Assembly: GCA_964586865.1 (NCBI GenBank)
Contig: CAZPJM010000141.1
Span: forward strand, 1-12,121
DNA: 12,121 nt
Source: REDI01 sp964586865
GTDB taxonomy: Bacteria > Myxococcota_A > UBA796 > GCA-2862545
Reading direction: 5' to 3'
Part shown: one piece after another, positions 6,042 to 12,121 of the stretch
Position numbering within the stretch: the first letter of the stretch is position 1
How the letters are laid out: every line of letters starts with the position of its first letter
Program-made: the position numbers and the translations under genes
The notes under the pieces: model-generated
The model's input: only the letters and a program-made list of their open reading frames with translations
Told to the model about the DNA's origin: nothing
Databases searched by the model: none

Positions 6042-7585
6042 GCGAGCTGCACCTCGACGGGCATCGCCTCACCCCGGCGACCCTCGCCCGGGTGGCGGCG
6101 CGTCGGATCCGGCTGCGACTGGACCCGGCCGCCCGCGGGCGCATGGAGGCCTCGGCGGCGGAGCTGGCCCGGCATCCCACCCCCGACGTCATCGCCGCCA
6201 AGTGGCGGTGGCTGGTGGGCGATGAGCCGCCCGCCGATCCGGCCGAGCGGGTGCGGGCCTTCATCCGGGGCCACTGTGCCGGCGTGGGCCCGCCCTTGCC
6301 GGCCCCCATCGTCCGCGCCCTGCTGGCGGCCCGGGCCAACGTGCTGGCCACCGGGCTCACCGGCTGCCGTCCCCAGGTCGCCGACGCGCTCCTGGCCCTC
6401 CTGGAGCACGACATCCTGCCCGTCGTCCCCGCCGAGGGGTCGGTGGGGGCCGCCGGCGAGGCGCAGCTCGCCCACATCGCCTGGGTGCTGTGCGGCTTTG
6501 GCGGCGAGGCCTGGCGGGATGGCCGGCGGCTGCCCGCCCGGGAGGCGCTCCGGGGCCTCCCCCGTCTCGAGCCCACCCCGAAAGAGGCCCTCTCGCTCCT
6601 GAACGGCTCCACCCTCACGGCGGCGCGGGCCGGCCTGGTGGTGGCCCGGGCCCGGACCCTCCTCGACACGGCGGTCCGGGCCGCCGCCCTGTCCTTCGAG
6701 GTGGTGCGCGCCGACCTGGGTTGCCTCACCCACGAGGCCCTGGCCGCCCGCGGGCATGTCGGTGCGGTGCGGGTGGCGGCCGATCTGCGCCGGCTCCTCG
6801 ACGGCTCGGGCCTGTGCAGTGCCCACCGGCGGCCCGATCCCTTCAGCATCCGGTGCACCCCCGCGGTGCTGGGCGCCGCCCTCGATGCGCTGGACCACGT
6901 GGAGCAGACCGTCACGGCCGAGCTCAACGCGCCGTGCGACAACCCCCTGGTCCTGCCGGGGGTGGGGCTCGTCGAGACCGGCAACCTGCACGCCGCCCCG
7001 GTGGCGCTCGCCCTCGATCACCTCAAGATGGCCCTCACCCAGGTGGCCAGCCTGTCCGAGCGGCGCACCTTCCGGATGACCTATGGCCAGCTCTCGGGGC
7101 TGCCCTCCTTCCTGCTCCGCTCGAGCGGCCTCAACTCGGGCCTCATGCTGGCGCAGTACACGGCGGCCAGCCTGGTGAGCGAGTGCAAGGGGCTCTCCCA
7201 TCCGGCGTCGGTGGACAGCATCCCCACGGTCCAGCACCGCGAGGACCACGTCTCCATGGGGCCCATCGCCGCGGAGGGGGCCTGGCGGATCGCCGAGGCC
7301 CTCTCGGATGTGCTCGCCATCGAGCTGCTGTGCGGGGCCCAGGGCCTCGACTTCCACCTGGCGGGCGAGGCCTTCGACGCCGAGGGCCGCCTCGTCGAGG
7401 TCGCCCCCTCCGCGCCGGGCGGGGGGACCCTGGCGGTCTGGCGCGCGGTGCGGGCGCGGGTGAGCCGCTGGGAGGACGACCGGGTGCTCCACCCCGACCT
7501 GGCGGCCCTGGGACGGGCCGTGCGGGACGGCGTCTTCGCCGGTCTGGGCTCGGGGGGCTCGGGGGGGAGCGCCGCGCGGGACTGA
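6038..7585 (+). CDS. HutH/PAL-family paralogue lacking the MIO site (probable pseudoenzyme)
   Basis: A 515-aa full-length paralogue of the preceding protein (shared RLDPxARxRM, AGVGPPLP, RANxLAxGxxGCRP, FSIRCTP/YSIRCTP, LNAxxDNPLV). At the MIO position GSVGAAGEAQLAH replaces GSxGASGDLAPLAH: Ala138-Ala139-Gly140 has no Ser, so the MIO electrophile should not form. The YGxNTGxG Tyr loop is missing (residues 51-68 read VIAAKWRWLVGDEPPADP). Q of the VQDPYS motif is gone and its Tyr is Phe269. FHAEP reads LHAAP. In contrast, the C-terminal half is canonical: SGLPSFLL, NSGLMLAQ, SHPASVDSIPT, EDHVSM with Glu402, and IELLCGAQGLDF. The frame is intact with no stops or shifts, arguing against a decaying pseudogene. 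The ATG overlaps the upstream stop codon, so translation is probably coupled and the two proteins made in similar amounts. Likely role: structural or allosteric partner in a heteromer. That is inference. Confidence 0.9.
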   Translation: MSELHLDGHRLTPATLARVAARRIRLRLDPAARGRMEASAAELARHPTPDVIAAKWRWLVGDEPPADPAERVRAFIRGHCAGVGPPLPAPIVRALLAARANVLATGLTGCRPQVADALLALLEHDILPVVPAEGSVGAAGEAQLAHIAWVLCGFGGEAWRDGRRLPAREALRGLPRLEPTPKEALSLLNGSTLTAARAGLVVARARTLLDTAVRAAALSFEVVRADLGCLTHEALAARGHVGAVRVAADLRRLLDGSGLCSAHRRPDPFSIRCTPAVLGAALDALDHVEQTVTAELNAPCDNPLVLPGVGLVETGNLHAAPVALALDHLKMALTQVASLSERRTFRMTYGQLSGLPSFLLRSSGLNSGLMLAQYTAASLVSECKGLSHPASVDSIPTVQHREDHVSMGPIAAEGAWRIAEALSDVLAIELLCGAQGLDFHLAGEAFDAEGRLVEVAPSAPGGGTLAVWRAVRARVSRWEDDRVLHPDLAALGRAVRDGVFAGLGSGGSGGSAARD

Positions 7586-7602
7586 CACCCGCGTCAGATT
7601 TT
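7582..7602 (+). terminator. Candidate terminator overlapping the stop codon of the lyase pair
   Basis: CTGAC-ACCCGC-GTCAG (7582-7597) is a 5-bp stem with 6-nt loop, followed at once by ATTTT. The stem includes the TGA stop at 7583-7585. T-runs are rare in this window, which makes the position notable, but the stem is short. TGAC-N6-GTCA could instead be an operator for the next gene. Confidence 0.3.
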
Positions 7603-7627
7603 GGGGGCGGATCGGGCGGTCACCGGC

Positions 7628-7633
7628 TAGGGT
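7628..7633 (+). promoter_or_regulatory. Possible -10 element for the membrane hydroxylase gene
   Basis: GCTAGGGT in the 86-bp gap, with TAGGGT starting 44 nt before the GTG start, resembles the GCTACCCT and GCTACAAC motifs upstream of two other genes here. No -35 is evident at 16-18 bp, so this rests on pattern similarity only. Confidence 0.2.
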
Positions 7634-7671
7634 CGTACGGAACCCCCCGGCGCACGCCTCTGGAGCCTCGC

Positions 7672-8952
7672 GTGATCATCGCCCTGGCCATCCCGGTCTT
7701 CTTCGCCCTCATCGGCGTGGAGCTCCTCGTGGCCCACCTCCAGGGCCGTCGCGACCTCTACCGGTTCAGCGACGCCATCACGGCCCTGTCGTGTGGCATC
7801 GGAAGCCAGGTCTCCAAGGTCTTTTTGGGGGCCGCCCTGGTCGGGGTCTACTGGGCGGTCTGGGAGCTGGCCCGTCCCCTCCACGAGGCCATCGTGCCGT
7901 GGGGGCCGTTCTCGGGGTGGGCCTGGGTCGTGGCGCTGCTGGCCGTCGACCACCAGTACTACTGGTGGCATCGTCACAGCCACCGGATCAACATCCTCTG
8001 GGCTGCCCATGTCGTGCACCACCAGAGCCAGGAGTACAACCTGGCGGTGGCGCTGCGCCAGGCCCTCTTCACCAGCGTCACTTCGCTGCCGTACTACCTG
8101 CCGCTCGCCGTCCTGGGCGTCCATCCCGTGGTGTTCGCACTGGCCATCGCCATCAACACCCTCTACCAGTTCTGGATCCACACCCGGACGGTGGGTCGGC
8201 TGGGTCCGCTCGAGTGGGTGCTGAACACGCCGTCCCACCACCGGGTCCACCACGGCATCAACCCCGAGTACATCGACAAGAACCACGCCGGCATGCTCAT
8301 CGTGTGGGATCGCCTGTACGGCACCTTCATCGAGGAGGGCGAGGAGCCGGTGTACGGCACCGTGCAGGTGCTGGACTCCTACGACCCCATCTGGGCCAAC
8401 TTCGCCTACTGGGGCCACCTGTGGCGGCTCTTCCGCCGGGCCCGTACCTGGCGGGATCGGCTGTATGTCTGGGTGGCGCCCCCCGAGTGGACGCCCGAGG
8501 GCCCCAAGCCCATCCCGCCGGTGGACCGCGCCACCTATCGCAAGTGGGATGTGCCCCTGGCGCGTGGTGTCGGCCCATACGTCGCGGTCCACTTCATCGC
8601 CGTCGCCACCCCGGGGATCGTCTGGCTGCTGTGGGCGAGCGCCGAGGGGGACCCGGGGTTCGCCTGGCTGGGCCTGCTGGCGACCAACGTGCTGTGGGCC
8701 ACCTGGTCGTGGTCCCTGCTCTTCCACCGCAGCCCCGCCGCCATCCCGAGCGAGATCCTCCGCAACCTGTCGCTGGCCCCATCGCTGGCCGTCCTCCTCC
8801 TGGGCTCCCCCTGGCTGGGTCCGCTGGTGGGCACCGCCTTCGTCCTGGCCAGCGGCTCCATCGCCGCGGTCCTCACCCACCGCCGGGTCTGGACCGCCCC
8901 ACCGGCCCCCGCCCGGTCCCGCCGGATCGCCGCGGCCATCCCGGCCCGGTAG
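7672..8952 (+). CDS. Fatty acid hydroxylase/sterol desaturase family membrane protein (AGMO-like)
   Basis: A 426-aa polytopic membrane protein with the di-iron histidine set of the fatty acid hydroxylase superfamily: WWHRHSH (H100, H102, H104), AAHVVHH (H113, H116, H117), FWIHTR (H170) and TPSHHRVHH (H189, H190, H193, H194). The surrounding signature (LWAAHVVHHQSQEYNLAVALRQ region, EWVLNTPSHHRVHH, VWDRLYGTF, EPVYGT, DPIWANFAYW) is that of bacterial relatives of alkylglycerol monooxygenase (TMEM195). The expected chemistry is O2-dependent hydroxylation or desaturation of a lipid; the substrate is unknown. N-terminal helices lie at about 3-22, 50-66 and 82-93, a hairpin at 133-168, and hydrophobic segments at about 303-320, 331-350 and 370-400. 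The GTG start at 7672 is preceded by GGAG at 7662-7665 with ideal spacing; the frame is open further upstream without a better start. It follows the lyase pair on the same strand after 86 bp, so cotranscription is uncertain. Confidence 0.88.
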   Translation: MIIALAIPVFFALIGVELLVAHLQGRRDLYRFSDAITALSCGIGSQVSKVFLGAALVGVYWAVWELARPLHEAIVPWGPFSGWAWVVALLAVDHQYYWWHRHSHRINILWAAHVVHHQSQEYNLAVALRQALFTSVTSLPYYLPLAVLGVHPVVFALAIAINTLYQFWIHTRTVGRLGPLEWVLNTPSHHRVHHGINPEYIDKNHAGMLIVWDRLYGTFIEEGEEPVYGTVQVLDSYDPIWANFAYWGHLWRLFRRARTWRDRLYVWVAPPEWTPEGPKPIPPVDRATYRKWDVPLARGVGPYVAVHFIAVATPGIVWLLWASAEGDPGFAWLGLLATNVLWATWSWSLLFHRSPAAIPSEILRNLSLAPSLAVLLLGSPWLGPLVGTAFVLASGSIAAVLTHRRVWTAPPAPARSRRIAAAIPAR

Positions 8953-8958
8953 CGGCCC

Positions 8959-8973
8959 CCGCGGCTTCCGCGG
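8959..8973 (+). terminator. GC hairpin just after the membrane hydroxylase gene
   Basis: CCGCGG-CTT-CCGCGG is a 6-bp G/C stem with a 3-nt loop beginning 7 nt after the TAG at 8950-8952. No T-run follows. The position suits termination; the sequence alone does not prove it. Confidence 0.28.
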
Positions 8974-9046
8974 CCCCGCACCCCTGCACGCCCGAGCGCG
9001 GATCCGCCCGGACCCTCACGCCGATCCCAGGTTCTGCGTCCGGGCC

Positions 9047-9076
9047 GTGACGGACCGCTGGTCCTCGCGCTACAAC
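9047..9076 (+). promoter_or_regulatory. Possible promoter of the CRTAC1-like gene
   Basis: GTGACG (9047-9052), 18 bp, then TACAAC (9071-9076) resembles a sigma70-type -35/-10 pair. The -10 begins 32 nt before the ATG at 9103, the same distance as a TATGCT before the ATG at 11158. A ribosome binding site GGAGG lies at 9094-9098. Confidence 0.33.
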
Positions 9077-9102
9077 CGGGGACCGATTCCGCTGGAGGTC
9101 TC

Positions 9103-10986
9103 ATGACCCGCACCCTCGCCGTGTTGCTCGCCGTCGCCGGCTGCGGCAGCCGCCTGCCGGATCCCGTCTGCGACGAGGGCGCCTCCCCCTGGAGCCCGGG
9201 GACCGACGCCTACGTCGAGGTGACGGCCGAGCGGGGCCTCGAGGGGGTGGTCGGCACCCGGATGGTGGCGGTGGACTTCGACGGGGACGGCTGGACCGAC
9301 CTGCACGTCCATCGGGGCAGCCTGGGCCAGCGCGGATCCTTCTCCGAAGAGGGGCCCCGCCGCTCCTGGCTGCTCCGAAACGACGAGGGTCGAGGCTTCG
9401 TGGACGTGACCCGCGACTCCGGCTTCCGGACCCCCCGAGACGGCGACCCGGAGGCCGAGCGGGCGGGCTCCATCGTGGCCTTCGGCGACGTGGACAACGA
9501 CGGCGACCTGGACGCCTTCACGGCCGTGGTGGACGAGGACGGCACCGCCACCCCGGACACCTCCGAGCTGCTGTTGAACCAGGGCGACGGCACCTTCGTG
9601 CTGGGCGCCGAGGATCTGCCCTTCCGCCTCGACGCGGACGGGCCGGCGGGCGCCACCTTCGTCGACGTCGACAAGGACGGCAACCTGGACCTGTGGGTGC
9701 CCCGCAACACGGTCAACGGCGTCCCGGCCCAGGACCGGCTGTACCTGGGCGACGGCGCCGGGGGCTTCCGGGACGCCACCGCCGATGCCGGGCTGGCCAC
9801 CGCCGACTGGGCGGATCCGGCGGTCATCGATGCCGGCGAGGCCCACAGCCGGGCCTGGTCGGCCAACGCCTGCGACCTGAACGACGATGGTTGGCCCGAG
9901 CTGCTCGCCGCCAGCTACGGGCGCGCCCCGAACCACCTGTGGCGCAACGACGGCGACGGCACCTTCTCCAACGCCTCGGTCGCCTCGGGCTACGCCTACG
10001 ACACCAACCAGGACTACATCGACAACCAGTTCTTCCGCTGCTTCTGCACCCGCAGCCCCTCGGCCGACCGGTGCGACGAGGCCGCCCCGCCCGACATCTC
10101 CTGCAGCCAGAACAACTGGCGCGAGCCGATGGATCGCAACGCCTTCCGCAATGGCGGCAACTCGGGGGCCACCTCCTGCCGCGACGTCGACAACGACGGC
10201 CACATCGACCTGCTCACCGGCGAGATCCAGCACTGGTGGGCCGGTGACGGCTCGGACGAGGCCGAGCTGCTGTTCAACACCGGCGCGGACGACATCGTCT
10301 TCGAGCGTCCCGGCAACGAGGTGACCGGGCTGACCCGCGATCTCCCGGCGTTCAACTGGGACAAGGGGGACATGACGAACACCCTGTTCGACTTCGACAA
10401 CGACGGTTGGGCCGACGTCTACATCGGCAGCTCCGACTACGCCGACACCCGCGGGCTCCTCTGGCACCAGCGCGCCCCCCGGCAGTTCGAGGCGGTGGCC
10501 ACGGGCGACTTCTTCGAGCACAACCGAAGCCACGGTGTGGCGGTGGCCGACTTCGACCGCGACGGGGACCTGGACATCGTCGTGGGCCACAGCCGGTCCC
10601 GCTGCGGCAACAGCCCCCAGTGCTACGAGACCCAGCAGGTGCGGCTCTTCGACAACCAGCTCGGCGGCAACTTCCTCCAGCTCGACCTGGTCGGTGGCGA
10701 GGGCAGCAACCGCCGGGCGGTGGGCGCCCGCGTCACCGTCACCGCCGGCGACGTCACCCAGACCCTCGAGGTGGGGGGCGGCTACGGCCACTACGGCGCC
10801 CAGAACCCGCACATCGTCCACGCCGGCCTGGGCGGCGCCTGCGAGGCCGAGGTGACCGTCCGCTGGCCCGACGCCGAGGGCACCACCGAGAGCTGGACCC
10901 TGCCCGCCGGCTACCGGTGGCGACTGACCCAGGGCGACGACCCCGGGCCCACCGACGTGAGCCCCGGGGCGGCCGACGAGGGCTGA
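9103..10986 (+). CDS. CRTAC1-like lipoprotein: seven VCBS/FG-GAP repeats plus ASPIC/UnbV domain
   Basis: A 627-aa predicted lipoprotein. The signal peptide MTRTLAVLLAVAGC has the lipobox VAGC with Cys14. Seven Asp-rich calcium loops mark FG-GAP/VCBS propeller blades: DFDGDGWTD (58-66), DVDNDGDLD (129-137), DVDKDGNLD (188-196), DLNDDGWPE (258-266), DVDNDGHID (361-369), DFDNDGWAD (430-438) and DFDRDGDLD (483-491). The C-terminus, from NFLQLDLVGG (523) through VGARVTVTAG and the HIVHAGLGG / VTVRWPDAEGTTESW segments to about 610, is an ASPIC/UnbV domain. This is the CRTAC1 architecture: an extracellular calcium-binding beta-propeller of uncertain ligand. A loop at 313-334 holds four Cys (CFC, RC, ISC) that could make two disulfides inside the propeller. 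An acidic, Pro-containing tail follows the ASPIC domain. The ATG has GGAGG upstream. Gaps of 150 and 171 bp on either side suggest its own transcript. Confidence 0.9.
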   Translation: MTRTLAVLLAVAGCGSRLPDPVCDEGASPWSPGTDAYVEVTAERGLEGVVGTRMVAVDFDGDGWTDLHVHRGSLGQRGSFSEEGPRRSWLLRNDEGRGFVDVTRDSGFRTPRDGDPEAERAGSIVAFGDVDNDGDLDAFTAVVDEDGTATPDTSELLLNQGDGTFVLGAEDLPFRLDADGPAGATFVDVDKDGNLDLWVPRNTVNGVPAQDRLYLGDGAGGFRDATADAGLATADWADPAVIDAGEAHSRAWSANACDLNDDGWPELLAASYGRAPNHLWRNDGDGTFSNASVASGYAYDTNQDYIDNQFFRCFCTRSPSADRCDEAAPPDISCSQNNWREPMDRNAFRNGGNSGATSCRDVDNDGHIDLLTGEIQHWWAGDGSDEAELLFNTGADDIVFERPGNEVTGLTRDLPAFNWDKGDMTNTLFDFDNDGWADVYIGSSDYADTRGLLWHQRAPRQFEAVATGDFFEHNRSHGVAVADFDRDGDLDIVVGHSRSRCGNSPQCYETQQVRLFDNQLGGNFLQLDLVGGEGSNRRAVGARVTVTAGDVTQTLEVGGGYGHYGAQNPHIVHAGLGGACEAEVTVRWPDAEGTTESWTLPAGYRWRLTQGDDPGPTDVSPGAADEG

Positions 10987-11157
10987 CCGGCGCCTGTCAG
11001 CGCGGTGCAAAGGATCGCCCCCTTCTTCGGGGCCCCGACGGAGCAACCGGCGGTTTCCGAAGGCCCACGGAGAGGCCCCCGGGGCGGGGGGGCACCGATT
11101 CTCCGCGGGTCGCTGGATCCCGGACTATGCTCTGCAAGCCGGATCCGGAGAGTCCCC
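10987..11157 (+). promoter_or_regulatory. Leader region of the winged-helix gene
   Basis: This 171-bp gap holds short GC hairpins (e.g. CCCC-CTTCTTC-GGGG near 11021-11035) just downstream of the CRTAC1-like gene, without a T-run. TATGCT at 11126-11131 is a fair -10 candidate 32 nt before the ATG at 11158, with no clear -35. GGAG at 11147-11150 is the ribosome binding site. No gene is supportable in between. Confidence 0.28.
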
Positions 11158-11364
11158 ATGAGCGAGCAGGTCGAGCAGAATGGTGTCGACGTCGAGGCCC
11201 TGGCCGACGCCCTGGCCGAGCGGGGGCCGGTCAAGACGCGTATCCTCGCCGAGGTCCTCGAGGAGGAGTACGCCCGCGTGCGGGACGCCCTCCTCGCGCT
11301 CGAGGAGGACGGCCTCGTCTACCGGATCGGGCGGACCCGGGGCACCCGGTGGCTGCTGGGCTGA
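11158..11364 (+). CDS. Small winged-helix DNA-binding protein (68 aa)
   Basis: A 68-aa protein starting MSEQVEQNGVDVEALADALA. The layout fits a minimal winged helix: helix 1 about 10-22 (VDVEALADALAERG), a KTRILAEVLEEEYARVRDAL region (26-45) reading as helix 2, turn and recognition helix 3, then LEEDGLVYRIGRTRGTRWLLG as the beta wing with three Arg that could contact DNA. There is no effector domain, so it would be a stand-alone regulator or nucleoid-type protein. Its targets cannot be inferred. The start is clear (GGAG seven bases before the ATG). Its stop lies only 6 bp from the convergent stop of the gene at 11371, with no terminator between, so the two 3' ends probably overlap as RNA. An accessory role in a larger family of small MarR/ArsR-like folds is possible. 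Confidence 0.68.
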   Translation: MSEQVEQNGVDVEALADALAERGPVKTRILAEVLEEEYARVRDALLALEEDGLVYRIGRTRGTRWLLG

Positions 11365-11370
11365 GCCGGA

Positions 11371-12121
<751 letters not shown>

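Noticed and set aside
6038..7585. Calling the second lyase gene a normal histidine ammonia-lyase or a pseudogene
   Set aside because: The MIO Ser and catalytic Tyr are absent, so normal activity is unlikely; the intact frame with coupled start and conserved C-terminal half argues against a decaying gene.
5729..7588. 619-codon minus-strand frame opposite the lyase pair
   Set aside because: The plus strand holds two clearly homologous full-length proteins; the antisense frame has no domain.
6490..7671. Upstream extension of the membrane hydroxylase frame
   Set aside because: It overlaps the second lyase gene in another frame; the GTG at 7672 has a good ribosome binding site and begins the first membrane helix.
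9070..11046. 658-codon minus-strand frame opposite the CRTAC1-like gene
   Set aside because: Its Val/Gly/Ala repeats mirror the Asp-rich VCBS codons of the opposite strand.

Overview
The window is very GC-rich and bacterial. The organism is probably a member of the Myxococcota or a related former deltaproteobacterial lineage. That inference rests on several lipoproteins with very short signal peptides, a secreted seven-repeat VCBS/FG-GAP protein of the CRTAC1 (ASPIC/UnbV) type, a sulfatase-fold/TPR lipoprotein, and a surface protein whose N-terminal linker is a (Thr-Asp)n tract encoded by a hexanucleotide repeat. No rRNA, tRNA, CRISPR array, transposase or integrase was seen. It reads as ordinary chromosome, not a mobile island.

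Layout. 1-183 is the 3' end of an unidentified gene (+). 404-1165 (-) is a class I SAM methyltransferase, convergent with it across a gap holding a near-perfect 30-bp palindrome. 1219-2016 (+) is a small lipoprotein, divergent from the methyltransferase. 2193-4346 (-) is a sulfatase/alkaline-phosphatase-fold lipoprotein fused to TPRs. It diverges, across 90 bp holding a strong GC hairpin, from the most interesting locus: two overlapping genes (4437-6041 and 6038-7585) that both encode full-length members of the histidine/phenylalanine ammonia-lyase family. Downstream on the same strand are an AGMO-like fatty acid hydroxylase/sterol desaturase membrane protein (7672-8952), a CRTAC1-like lipoprotein (9103-10986) and a 68-aa winged-helix protein (11158-11364). 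11371 to the window end (-) is the C-terminal part of a secreted protein with two tandem copies of a ~110-aa domain behind the (TD)n linker.

Main point. The ammonia-lyase pair is not a simple duplication. The upstream protein keeps the catalytic Tyr loop and a Ser-Gly-containing MIO site (Ser-Ser-Gly instead of Ala-Ser-Gly), but its C-terminal half has lost several family-conserved segments. The downstream protein has Ala-Ala-Gly at the MIO position and lacks the Tyr loop, so it should not form the MIO electrophile, yet its C-terminal half looks canonical. Active sites in this family are built from three subunits of a tetramer. A composite active/pseudo-enzyme heterotetramer is therefore a concrete, testable hypothesis. 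No hutU, hutI or hutG lies in the window, so ordinary histidine catabolism is not supported by context.
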